From CAYFJV01 sp964460605 (lineage in GTDB: Archaea > Nanobdellota > Nanobdellia > Woesearchaeales > GW2011-AR9), in NCBI GenBank assembly GCA_964460605.1, contig CAYWPT010000002.1, positions 67,286 to 131,285 on the forward strand: a DNA stretch of 64,000 nt, in the 5' to 3' direction. The notes under the pieces were generated by a model. The model had not been told where the DNA came from. It worked only from the letters and a program-made list of their open reading frames with translations, and did no database searches. Below are positions 1 to 8,944 of this stretch, piece after piece (the first letter of the stretch is position 1; every line of letters starts with the position of its first letter). The translations under genes were made by a program, and so were the position numbers.

Positions 1-43
1 AAACAATTTAGCAGCGACTCGGGTTCAAATCCCGGCGGGGGCA
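1..43 (+). tRNA. tRNA 3' portion (partial, isotype uncertain, Glu-like)
   Basis: The first 43 bases hold a T-arm (stem 19-23 with 31-35, loop TTCAAAT at 24-30), then a 7-base acceptor strand (36-42) and an A discriminator at 43. CCA is not encoded. A short T run follows at 45-49, which probably ends transcription. The T-arm and the four bases before it match archaeal tRNA-Glu as I remember it, and discriminator A fits Glu. The bases before the presumed anticodon stem do not look like a Glu anticodon loop, so an intron or another isotype is possible. The 5' half lies outside the window. Confidence 0.8.
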
Positions 44-57
44 CTTTTTCTTATTAA

Positions 58-2004
58 TTATTTTGAACCTTTCTTCTCCATATCAGCCAAATCCTTCTCA
101 AGCGCAGTCAAATAATCACGCATCTCTATTGCACGTTCAAAATCTAACTCATCCGCAGCCACTCTCATGGAAGCCTCAACCTCTGCGATCTTCTTATGTA
201 ATTCAGCTAAAGGCAAATGTTTTACACCTTTGATCTCACGAGTTTTTGCAGCAACTGATTTAATAACAGTCTGCGGAACTATACCATATTTTTTATTATA
301 ACGCATTTGCATCTCCCTACGAGCCTTAGTCAATCGACAAGCAGAAAGAATAGATTCAGTCATTTTATCAGCGTACATAATCACTCTACCCTCTGCATTA
401 CGAGCAGCACGACCAATTGTCTGAATCAACGAGCGTTCATTACGCAAGAACCCTTCTTTATCAGCATCTAAAATACACACTAATGTTACTTCGGGAATAT
501 CCAAACCTTCACGCAATAAATTAATCCCAACTAAAACATCGAACTCACCAGCTCTCAAACCTCTAATCAATTCAATTCTATCAAGTGTATCAATATCAGA
601 ATGCATGTACCTAACCTTAATTTCTTGCTTTGCTAAATGGTTGGTTAACTCTTCAGCCATACGTTTAGTTAAAGTAGTAACCAATGTTCGACCACCTTTC
701 TTAACATTACTTTTAATTTCTTTGATCAAATCTAAGACTTGACCCTTAATTGGCCTAATCTCAACTTTTGGATCTAATAAACCAGTAGGTCTAATAATCA
801 ATTCAACCACCTGACCACTCTCCCTCATTTCATACTGAGCAGGAGTTGCTGAAACAAATACTGCGTGCTTAAAATATCTCTCAAACTCTTCGAATTTAAG
901 TGGACGATTATCAAAAGCAGAAGGTAATCTAAATCCAAAATCAACCAAATTCTTCTTACGACTGTAATCACCCTTATACATGGCATTTGATTGTGGAATT
1001 GTCTGATGACTCTCATCAATCACCAAAAGAAATTCCTCTGGGAAATAATCTAATAAACAAAATGGTGGCTCACCTGGTGAACGTCCGTCAAAATAACGTG
1101 AATAATTCTCAATACCTGTACAATACCCCATCTCATTTAACATCTCCAAGTCATACCTAACTCTTTTCTTTAATCGTTCAGCTTCAAACATCTCAAGTTC
1201 AGGAGCCCAGGCAACTAACTCTTCACGAACTTCTCCACGAACTTTAGCAATCTTCGATTCAGGAACTACGAACTGTTTTGCTGCGAATAACTTAATCTCA
1301 TCAGTAGTGCTACGAACTTCCATAGTTACTGGGTGCAATTCTTTGATTGATTCAATCTCATCACCAAACAATTCTACTCGAATAATATTTTTCTCATATG
1401 CTAAATAAATATCAATAACATCTCCACGTACTCTAAAGTTTCCACCTTCTAATGCAGCATCATTACGCTTATATTGCATATTAACTAAAGAAGTAATTAA
1501 TTTACGTCTACCAAACTCTTCACCAACTTTCAAATTCAAAGAAAGGGATAAAAAATCTTTTGGATTACCTGCACCATAAATACAAGATATTGATGCAACT
1601 ACAATTACATCTTTACGGGACAACAAACCAGCAACAGCTTTCAAACGCATACGTTCAATTTCTTTATTTACTGTAGCTTCTTTTTCAATATAAGTATCTG
1701 ATGTAGGGATGTAGGACTCGGGTTGATAATAATCATAATAAGAAATAAAGTATTCAACTCTATTTTCAGGAAACAGCTCTTTTAACTCTTGATACAACTG
1801 CGCAGCTAATGTTTTAATATGTGCAAGAACCAGTGTAGGCTTCTGCACACCTTCAATCAAGTTAGCAATAACAAATGTTTTCCCACTCCCAGTTATACCC
1901 AAAAGGGTCTGCTTATCATACTCATCATAACCCTTTACAAGTTTACTAATAGCTTCAGGCTGCCCTCCTGCGGGCTTAAACTGACTTTGCAACTTAAAAT
2001 TCAT
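58..2004 (-). CDS. uvrB: UvrABC excinuclease subunit B (UvrB)
   Basis: DNA damage-verifying helicase of nucleotide excision repair. It is loaded by UvrA, opens the helix around the lesion and recruits UvrC. Visible features are Walker A GITGSGKT at residues 36-43, the damage-probing beta-hairpin YYDYYQPESYIP at 89-100, a DESH Walker B near residue 330, helicase motifs including QTIGRAARN, and a C-terminal UVR motif near 612-640 for UvrC binding. At 648 residues it is close to the bacterial length. The usual VLAHNKTLAAQ reads VLAHIKTLAAQ here. It is the last gene of a uvrA-uvrC-uvrB run; its ATG overlaps the uvrC stop (ATGA, 2001-2004), so translation is probably coupled. UvrB in archaea is of bacterial origin. 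Confidence 0.97.
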   Translation of the reverse strand: MNFKLQSQFKPAGGQPEAISKLVKGYDEYDKQTLLGITGSGKTFVIANLIEGVQKPTLVLAHIKTLAAQLYQELKELFPENRVEYFISYYDYYQPESYIPTSDTYIEKEATVNKEIERMRLKAVAGLLSRKDVIVVASISCIYGAGNPKDFLSLSLNLKVGEEFGRRKLITSLVNMQYKRNDAALEGGNFRVRGDVIDIYLAYEKNIIRVELFGDEIESIKELHPVTMEVRSTTDEIKLFAAKQFVVPESKIAKVRGEVREELVAWAPELEMFEAERLKKRVRYDLEMLNEMGYCTGIENYSRYFDGRSPGEPPFCLLDYFPEEFLLVIDESHQTIPQSNAMYKGDYSRKKNLVDFGFRLPSAFDNRPLKFEEFERYFKHAVFVSATPAQYEMRESGQVVELIIRPTGLLDPKVEIRPIKGQVLDLIKEIKSNVKKGGRTLVTTLTKRMAEELTNHLAKQEIKVRYMHSDIDTLDRIELIRGLRAGEFDVLVGINLLREGLDIPEVTLVCILDADKEGFLRNERSLIQTIGRAARNAEGRVIMYADKMTESILSACRLTKARREMQMRYNKKYGIVPQTVIKSVAAKTREIKGVKHLPLAELHKKIAEVEASMRVAADELDFERAIEMRDYLTALEKDLADMEKKGSK

Positions 2005-3575
2005 AACTTACTAACCTCATCACGTAACGCCATACTTCGTTTTTTCTTATTATACGAAAGCACATATTTGTGCACACTATCACGGATTTGACGCACTAAT
2101 AACATCATTTTGCCATTACTATTAAAATTGTATGGCAGTAATTTCCCAGGAAAATAAATCTCTTCATCTTGCTTAGCTAAACCAATAATAGCAATATCTA
2201 AATTTAATTTCTCTAACTCTTTTTTAGCCACGCCCAATTGTCCAGGTCCACCATCAATAATGATCAAATCTGGAAGCATTTTGCCTTTACGCAAAAGACC
2301 AGAATATCTGCGCCCAATCATCTCAGCCATTGCTGCAAAATCATCCTGCGAACTAACACTACGAATCTCAAACTTACGATATGCTTTCTTATTTGGTCTT
2401 CCACCAACCCACTGCGTCATTCCACCAACAATGAATTGATCACCTAAATTTGAGATGTCAAAACACTCAATAACGTGAGGCATCACATCTAGCTCCAATT
2501 TCTCCTGAAGCTCTTTCAAGACACCACCAGAAAAGTTTACGTGAGCATTCTTTAAAGCTAATTCCAACAAACCTTTCTTTTCCCCTTTTTGAGGAACAAT
2601 AAACTTTACCTTACGTTTCCCCATCTCACTCAAAGCTTTAGTAATCATCTCAGATTCAAGCAACCCCTCAGAGATTATAATCTCATGTGGGATATACTCT
2701 CTTGCGTAATAAGTACTCACAAATTCATCAAGCAAACCTTCCTTATACTCAAAGTAATATCTTTTCTTACCACTCATTACTCCACGTGACACTGAAAATA
2801 ATTCAACAATTGCTTTACGTCCATCATGTAATAATGCAACAATATCTTGATCATAATCTTTTATGGTATCAACTTTTTGTCTTTCCTCGAGATTTTTAAT
2901 AGCAAATATATTATCACGCGCAGCTAAAGCAATTTCATAATTTTTCTTTACACTAGCTTCTTCCATCTCATCCTCAAGCAACTTAATTACAGTCTTATTA
3001 TCGCCTTTCAAAAAATTCTCAGCCATTTTCACCTGCTTAGCATAATCCTCTGAAGAAATCTTCCCAATACATGGTCCTGAACAAATACCCATGTGGTAGC
3101 GTAAACACTCTCTTTTAGGCAGAGAATGACAAGTACGCAGACCAAATACTCTTGCAGCCAAACGACGTACATGCACACGAGAAGTGCCACCAGTGTAAGG
3201 GCCAAACAATTTCACACCTTTTGTCTTACGACGAGTTGAATAAATTCGAGGAAACTTCCCTGGACCCAAAGCAATATAAGAATAGGTTTTCCCATCCTTG
3301 AGCATAATGTTATATTGTGGATTATGTTGCTTAATCAATTGATTCTCAAGTAACAAAGCTTCAACTTCATTATCAACAACAATAAAATCAACAGCATCAA
3401 TGTTACGTACCAATACTTCAGTCTTCACAGAATGATTTTTAGACCTAAAATAAGAACGAACTCTTTTAGACAAATCCTTAGCTTTCCCTACATAGATAAC
3501 TCTATTTGCTTTATCTTTAAACAAATACACGCCCGGCTCATGCGGGACTTGACTCACCTGTGAGGATATATCCAT
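2001..3575 (-). CDS. uvrC: UvrABC excinuclease subunit C (UvrC), lacking the C-terminal HhH domain
   Basis: Dual endonuclease of nucleotide excision repair, cutting on both sides of the lesion bound by UvrB. The N-terminal GIY-YIG nuclease is clear (PGVYLF and VIYVGKAK within the first 35 residues). Next come a Cys cluster of C-X7-C-X7-C-X3-C form (near 152-172), as in Fe-S-binding UvrC, a UVR motif near 200-225, and the RNase H-like 5' nuclease (ECFDISN, LIIIDGGPGQL). The protein stops soon after the IRDSVHKY segment at 524 residues, whereas bacterial UvrC is about 600 and ends in a tandem helix-hairpin-helix DNA-binding domain. That domain is absent. A 2-base gap separates it from uvrA upstream. 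Confidence 0.96.
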   Translation of the reverse strand: MDISSQVSQVPHEPGVYLFKDKANRVIYVGKAKDLSKRVRSYFRSKNHSVKTEVLVRNIDAVDFIVVDNEVEALLLENQLIKQHNPQYNIMLKDGKTYSYIALGPGKFPRIYSTRRKTKGVKLFGPYTGGTSRVHVRRLAARVFGLRTCHSLPKRECLRYHMGICSGPCIGKISSEDYAKQVKMAENFLKGDNKTVIKLLEDEMEEASVKKNYEIALAARDNIFAIKNLEERQKVDTIKDYDQDIVALLHDGRKAIVELFSVSRGVMSGKKRYYFEYKEGLLDEFVSTYYAREYIPHEIIISEGLLESEMITKALSEMGKRKVKFIVPQKGEKKGLLELALKNAHVNFSGGVLKELQEKLELDVMPHVIECFDISNLGDQFIVGGMTQWVGGRPNKKAYRKFEIRSVSSQDDFAAMAEMIGRRYSGLLRKGKMLPDLIIIDGGPGQLGVAKKELEKLNLDIAIIGLAKQDEEIYFPGKLLPYNFNSNGKMMLLVRQIRDSVHKYVLSYNKKKRSMALRDEVSKL

Positions 3576-3577
3576 AA

Positions 3578-6439
3578 CTATGATTTTTGCTCAAGCAAAG
3601 GTTTCAAAAATTTTGCAGTATGACCTACAGCATCCTTAACAATTCTCTCTGGAGTACCTTGAGCTACTATTTGGCCACCACCAACACCACCTTCTAGTCC
3701 AAGATCAATAACATAATCACAACACTTCACTACATCCAAATTATGTTCAATAACATAGACAGTATTTCCTTGCTCAACCAAACGGTTTAGAACAGTAATC
3801 AACTTTTTCACATCATCAAAATGTAATCCAGTGGTTGGCTCATCAAGCAAATATACAGTCTTACCTTTCTTCATTTTAGCTAACTCTCTTGTCAGTTTAA
3901 TTCTTTGAGACTCACCACCAGAAAGGGTAACAGCACTTTGACCTAATTTAATGTATCCTAGGCCAACATCAAATAACATTTGTACTTTACGTTGAATAGA
4001 ACGATGATTCTCAAAAAACCCTAAAGCTTCTTCAACACTCATATCTAAAATGTCAGCAATATTCTTTTCTTTGAACATAATCTCTAAAGTATCCTTGTTA
4101 TACCTTTTTCCTTTACACTCTTCACATTCAACATAGACATCAGGCAAAAAATTCATCTCAATTTTGATAGTCCCATCGCCCTGACATGCTTCACATCTCC
4201 CACCAGGAACATTAAATGAAAATCTTCCTGCTTGGTAACCCCGTGTCTTGGCTTCTTTAGAGTTCGCAAAGATTTTCCTAATATCATCAAACATCTTTGT
4301 ATAAGTCGCAGGGTTTGATCTGGGCGTACGACCAATAGGATCTTGGTCAATAACAACTGTTTTACGAATCTCTTTGGGAACAGTGAGCGATTCATGCTTA
4401 CCAACCTTATCAGCTACCATACCTAATTTCTTTTTCAAAGCAGGAATAAATGTTTGATTCATAAGCGAAGATTTTCCTGAACCAGACACACCAGTAATTC
4501 CACATAAAACACCAATGGGTAAATCTATATCAATTTCATCAAGATTATTCTCAACAGCACCACATAATGAAATAACTTTATCAAACTTACGTCGAACTAA
4601 AGGCACTTCAATACCTTCTTTACCAGACAAATATTTGCCAGTAAGGCTTTCTTTGTTCCACATAATGTCTTTCATACTACCAGAAGCTACTATATGTCCT
4701 CCGTGCACTCCTGCACCTGGACCAATGTCAATAATATGGTCAGCTGCACGCATGGTATTTTCATCATGTTCAACAACTAAAACAGTATTACCTAAATCAC
4801 GTAACTTATGTAAAGTTTTAATCAATTTACTATTGTCTCTTTGATGTAAGCCAATGCTTGGCTCATCTAATACGTAAAGTACTCCCATCAAATTTGCACC
4901 AATCTGTGTAGCCAATCTAATCCTCTGAGCTTCACCACCAGACAAAGTTCGAGCACTACGTGATAAATTCAAATAAGATAGGCCAACATCATTTAAGAAA
5001 TGTAACCGATCACGAATTTCTTTTAACACTTGACTCGCAATAAATTTCTCCTTTTTACCTAAGTGTTCAGGTAAGACTTCGAAAAATGATAATGCATTCT
5101 CAATACTCATATCAGTAATATCAATAATTGATCGTTCACGAATTTTAACCGCTAATATTGTTGTTTTTAATCGTTTACCTTTACAAGACTGACAAGGTCG
5201 TGATTCCATTAATTTCTCGAACTTAGTACGACGATAATTTGAATGAGTATCCCTGTGTAATCGCATGGTTTGTGGAATAACTCCCTCCCAACCATTTTTC
5301 ATTTGCATGTTTGCACCAGTACTCCATTTCCCTTTAATTACTTCATCAGTACCATACAATAAAACCTTTAATTGTTCTTCTGTAAAATTTTGAATTGGGG
5401 TAAATAGGTCATAATCATACAATCTACCTACAACTGCCATTTGCTGTGCACGCCATTTCAGATCCATTTTACCATAGACTATAAGAGCGCCTTGCATAAT
5501 CGATTTACTACGATCAGGAATTAGTAAATCTGGAGAGATTTCCATATGTTGTCCTAAACCTAAACAAGTGCTACATGCACCAAAAGGAGAATTGAATGAA
5601 AACATCCGTGGTTCTAACTGCTCAAAAACCATTTTTGGATGATTTGGACAAGCACCAAATGTAGAATAAGTGGTTTCTCCTGCTCCACGTCCGATTTGTT
5701 TTTCTTCATACCTTTTATCTGGATCAAGTACAACTAATGTTCCTTTTCCCTTAATTAAAGCATGTTCAACTGCTTCTGATAAACGTAGTCTATTTTCTTC
5801 ATTAACATTAACACGGTCAATAACTGCTTCAATCCAATGTTTTTCATATCTTTCTAATTTAATTTTAGTTTTATACCCTTCAAGTTTGTATAATTTAGCA
5901 TTAACCCGTACTCGAGTAAAACCATCTTTTTTTAAATCTTCTAATATTTTCTCGTGTGTTCCTTTTTGACCACGAATAATCGGAGCAAGAATAATCAATT
6001 GTTTTCCCTCATCACTCATAATCAAAGAAGTAATATTCTCAGCGGATTGTGGCTTTAATTCTTCATTACATTTTGGACAATGAATAATTCCAATACGTGC
6101 AAATAATAATCGTAAATAATCATAGACTTCTGTTACTGTTCCCACTGTGGAACGCGGATTCTTACTCGTAGTTTTTTGTTCAATAGAAATTGCAGGAGAC
6201 AAGCCTTCAATAGAATCAATATCTGGCTTGTTCATAATACCTAAAAATTGCCTAGCGTACGCTGAGAGTGATTCAACATAACGCCTCTGTCCTTCAGCAT
6301 AAATTGTATCAAATGCTAAAGATGATTTTCCTGAACCTGAAAGCCCGGTGATAATAGTCAGTTTATTCCGAGGAATCTTTACAGAAATATTCTTGAGATT
6401 ATGCTCTCTAGCTCCTTTGACAATGATGTCCTGTAGCAT
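3578..6439 (-). CDS. uvrA: UvrABC excinuclease subunit A (UvrA)
   Basis: DNA damage-sensing ABC ATPase that scans DNA with UvrB. It has two ABC modules. The first has Walker A GLSGSGKSS at residues 32-40 and signature LSGGEAQRIRLA; the second has Walker A GVSGSGKSS near 650 and signature LSGGESQRIKLT. Zinc modules are visible as CPKC, CSTCLGLG, CQSCKGKR and the CEACQGDG...CEECKGKR finger that contacts DNA. At 953 residues it is full length. It is the first gene of the uvrA-uvrC-uvrB operon on the minus strand; the start MLQDIIVKGAREHNLKN is the canonical UvrA N-terminus. Confidence 0.98.
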   Translation of the reverse strand: MLQDIIVKGAREHNLKNISVKIPRNKLTIITGLSGSGKSSLAFDTIYAEGQRRYVESLSAYARQFLGIMNKPDIDSIEGLSPAISIEQKTTSKNPRSTVGTVTEVYDYLRLLFARIGIIHCPKCNEELKPQSAENITSLIMSDEGKQLIILAPIIRGQKGTHEKILEDLKKDGFTRVRVNAKLYKLEGYKTKIKLERYEKHWIEAVIDRVNVNEENRLRLSEAVEHALIKGKGTLVVLDPDKRYEEKQIGRGAGETTYSTFGACPNHPKMVFEQLEPRMFSFNSPFGACSTCLGLGQHMEISPDLLIPDRSKSIMQGALIVYGKMDLKWRAQQMAVVGRLYDYDLFTPIQNFTEEQLKVLLYGTDEVIKGKWSTGANMQMKNGWEGVIPQTMRLHRDTHSNYRRTKFEKLMESRPCQSCKGKRLKTTILAVKIRERSIIDITDMSIENALSFFEVLPEHLGKKEKFIASQVLKEIRDRLHFLNDVGLSYLNLSRSARTLSGGEAQRIRLATQIGANLMGVLYVLDEPSIGLHQRDNSKLIKTLHKLRDLGNTVLVVEHDENTMRAADHIIDIGPGAGVHGGHIVASGSMKDIMWNKESLTGKYLSGKEGIEVPLVRRKFDKVISLCGAVENNLDEIDIDLPIGVLCGITGVSGSGKSSLMNQTFIPALKKKLGMVADKVGKHESLTVPKEIRKTVVIDQDPIGRTPRSNPATYTKMFDDIRKIFANSKEAKTRGYQAGRFSFNVPGGRCEACQGDGTIKIEMNFLPDVYVECEECKGKRYNKDTLEIMFKEKNIADILDMSVEEALGFFENHRSIQRKVQMLFDVGLGYIKLGQSAVTLSGGESQRIKLTRELAKMKKGKTVYLLDEPTTGLHFDDVKKLITVLNRLVEQGNTVYVIEHNLDVVKCCDYVIDLGLEGGVGGGQIVAQGTPERIVKDAVGHTAKFLKPLLEQKS

Positions 6440-6470
6440 ATACTAAAAATATTGATCTCTTTTAAAAAGC

Positions 6471-6683
6471 TTATGTGAGAATGTCCAGTAGACTTGTGAT
6501 TCTTTTTCTTCCATCACGTTTGTAAGCTAGGAAAGTAACTCCTGCTAATGCAAAAGCTAATAGTCCAGCTCCAACGTCTAATATTTCTTCAACTTCTATT
6601 CCTGCAAATTTTAAATCGTCTGTATCAGCAAAGACCCCAGGGATAAGTAAAAGAACTACAAGTAATAAAATATTGTAGTTAAT
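6471..6683 (-). CDS. Small exported/membrane protein with no standard start codon
   Basis: An open frame of about 70 codons just upstream of uvrA on the same strand. It encodes a hydrophobic stretch resembling a signal peptide (LLLVVLLLIPGVFA, then acidic DTDD), a linker, a second hydrophobic helix (VGAGLLAFALAGVTFLAY) and a basic tail YKRDGRKRI. This is a coherent secreted or double-pass small membrane protein. No ATG, GTG or TTG precedes the hydrophobic segment after the in-frame stop. A GAGG box (6689-6692) sits 5 bases before an ATT codon (6681-6683), which is the best start if the sequence is right. An assembly error destroying an ATG is the alternative. Family not recognised. Confidence 0.5.
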   Translation of the reverse strand: MNYNILLLVVLLLIPGVFADTDDLKFAGIEVEEILDVGAGLLAFALAGVTFLAYKRDGRKRITSLLDILT

Positions 6684-6689
6684 TATATC

Positions 6690-6974
6690 CTCTTATAATC
6701 TGCTACAACTGAAACATTTAGTTTAGCGTCAGTTTTTAAAAAAGCATGAAAAACATGCTTTTGCAAAGAAAAAAAGACGGGGAGATGTGAGGTTTTTGCT
6801 TTTTTGGTGATTGAATTAAGGAATTTTTAGATTAGCTACTTTCGCAAAGTCCTCTGCATATAAAAGTGACTTGAAAAAATAAAGCTATTTTAAGGATTTA
6901 ATCCCTAAATAGCTACTTGAGTACCAATAAATTTATAAATGCACAAATTAGTCTCAGTAGAGTGGTGACATCAT
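6690..6974. other. Intergenic region with two hairpins and the promoter of the next gene
   Basis: No gene is seen here. A perfect 9-bp inverted repeat (AAAAGCATG, 5-base loop, CATGCTTTT) lies at 6740-6762 and is a plausible transcription end or attenuator. A second imperfect hairpin at 6883-6914 pairs AGCTATTT with AAATAGCT, plus an inner AGG/CCT. The short word TAGCTACTT occurs twice (about 6834 and 6911). A TATA-like TTTATAAA at 6932-6939 and a GGTGA ribosome binding site at 6964-6968 serve the gene starting at 6975. Confidence 0.5.
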
Positions 6975-8924
6975 ATGAAAAATAAATTATCTAAATTGTT
7001 TTTATTGGGATTGACCTCTCAAGCTTGTACCCCTGAAGGTTTAAATGATAGTTTTGATACTGGAATTCTTAGTGAAGACACTGATGTTGAACAATTTCAA
7101 GGTGTTAATCTTACTGAAATTGCAGAATCAGCTTTAAATAATTTTAAGATTAATAAAATATCTGAAGATTATTTATTTGGTGAGACCAATAATTTACCAA
7201 GAAATAGTCCAGTAGCACTAGGTGACATCGATATGGATGAGTCCAATTATATAGATGAAAGTTCTTTAATTGAAATTATTTTTTGTAACCAAGTTTCAAC
7301 AAGTTCTAATGAAGAGATTGGTCCAATTTATCAATATAGTAAGGAAGAGGATAAACTAATTTTACACCCAAAAACACCTTATTTAAGTGATATAATTAGT
7401 GACGTAGAATTAGGTAACCCATTTAGATTTTGTGGGTTAATTGATGTAGATGGAGATGGAGATTTAGATTTTATTGGAACTTATGAATTTTCTCCAGAAA
7501 AAACATTAATTCACATAAATAATGAAGATTGGACTTTTAGTCCTATTAATGATCCGCTTTTTTATGATGGAGAATTTAGAGGAATTATTTCAGGTGCAAT
7601 GGCCATACTTCCAATTGATTATGATAAGGATGGTTTAACTGATATACTTATTAGAGCTAATACTTTTGATTATAAAAATCCTTTAGCTCCAATAGTCCTT
7701 CTTCACAATAAAGAGGATGGTAGTTGGGATTTAAGAGATGATGTTATATCAGGAGATTCCATCATTCAATCCTACGCGATCGGAGCTTGGCAAGAAAGTG
7801 AAGGTATTGAAAAGAGAATGATTTTAGCATTAGGTCATCCTACTGATTATCATGAAGATGTTATTGTTCCCGAAGGTTCAAGTGGTATATATCGTTTTGC
7901 AGGTTTTACGGATGATCCCAAAAAAAAAAGTTTGCCAAAATATGAAGAATTTAAAGCTGTTCCTGACGGAATGACTTGGGAATTATTCCCAGAATATACA
8001 CACTATGAAGGAATGACAAGGTTTCATCCTATGGGAGGTTTAGAGCTAAATCTTGGGTTTGAGACTTCTGAATTGTTTGTTACAAGCGATTATAAAGACA
8101 TGTTTGTCTTTGGAGACCCTACTGGATCTAGAGAAGATAAAAGTTTAAAGGATTTAACAGATGAATATTCGATAGAACAAACAAACCTTGCTCCCTTTAA
8201 TTTGGACGATATTCCTGAAGAATATCTTTCAATACCAATAAATGAAATTCCTGAAGAATATACTAGTGCTTTCATTGATTTTATTCGACCTGAATATTTA
8301 AATTTCACTTTATCAGAAATTTCAGCACCAAAACAAACACCATGGGGTATAGACTCAGCTGATCTCTCTGGCACTGGGATCCCACTTATCCTAATTGCAG
8401 GTGGAAAAACAGATATACATAATGAAACAAGAGAATTAGGTTATAGTAATTTAGCTGCATACTTTATAGATAGTTCTGGAGATATAAGAGAAGTTACAAA
8501 TAAAACTACATTATCTGAAGAGAATCAATGGGGAGATTATATGGGTTTAAGTTCAAGAGTTGATATTGATGGTGATGGAAGACCTGATATTGTTTTAGGC
8601 GGAGCACATGAAACAGATTCAAAAATTTACAGAAATGATGGTGTTGATGGAAATAATTATTTGTCTTTCGAACTTTTCACAAAATCAGGTGTACCTGCAA
8701 TTGGCACTAAAATTGAGCTTTCTGTAGAAGGTTTAGCTAATCAAACTTATCTTTATGGAAGTTCATTTTCTCCAGGTATGGGGTCTTTTGGAGCGGAAAA
8801 AGTAATGTTTGGTATTGGACAAAATGATTTGGTTGATAATCTTAAAGTTACATTTCCTTCAGGAGAAGTTTATCAAAGGGATGATTTTTATGCTGACGAA
8901 TTGAGTGTTGTAGTTGAACCATAA
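6975..8924 (+). CDS. Secreted FG-GAP/VCBS-repeat protein with C-terminal ASPIC/UnbV domain
   Basis: Probable extracellular beta-propeller protein. The N-terminus has a hydrophobic stretch ending in LTSQAC, which could act as an unusual lipobox so that Cys is lipid-anchored. Calcium-type FG-GAP motifs follow: DIDMDESNYID, DVDGDGDLDF, DYDKDGLTDI, DLSGTGIPLI and DIDGDGRPDIV. The last 90 or so residues resemble the ASPIC/UnbV domain (aiGTKIEL, FGIGQNDLVDNLKVTFPSGE). A short internal repeat IPEEY...IPEEY lies mid-protein (8210-8263). The protein is strongly acidic. Start supported by GGTGA 6 bases upstream and a TATA box at 6932. FG-GAP/UnbV proteins are commonly adhesive or surface proteins; the substrate is unknown. 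Confidence 0.8.
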   Translation: MKNKLSKLFLLGLTSQACTPEGLNDSFDTGILSEDTDVEQFQGVNLTEIAESALNNFKINKISEDYLFGETNNLPRNSPVALGDIDMDESNYIDESSLIEIIFCNQVSTSSNEEIGPIYQYSKEEDKLILHPKTPYLSDIISDVELGNPFRFCGLIDVDGDGDLDFIGTYEFSPEKTLIHINNEDWTFSPINDPLFYDGEFRGIISGAMAILPIDYDKDGLTDILIRANTFDYKNPLAPIVLLHNKEDGSWDLRDDVISGDSIIQSYAIGAWQESEGIEKRMILALGHPTDYHEDVIVPEGSSGIYRFAGFTDDPKKKSLPKYEEFKAVPDGMTWELFPEYTHYEGMTRFHPMGGLELNLGFETSELFVTSDYKDMFVFGDPTGSREDKSLKDLTDEYSIEQTNLAPFNLDDIPEEYLSIPINEIPEEYTSAFIDFIRPEYLNFTLSEISAPKQTPWGIDSADLSGTGIPLILIAGGKTDIHNETRELGYSNLAAYFIDSSGDIREVTNKTTLSEENQWGDYMGLSSRVDIDGDGRPDIVLGGAHETDSKIYRNDGVDGNNYLSFELFTKSGVPAIGTKIELSVEGLANQTYLYGSSFSPGMGSFGAEKVMFGIGQNDLVDNLKVTFPSGEVYQRDDFYADELSVVVEP

Positions 8925-8944
8925 TCAAACGAGAAATAAGGGAA

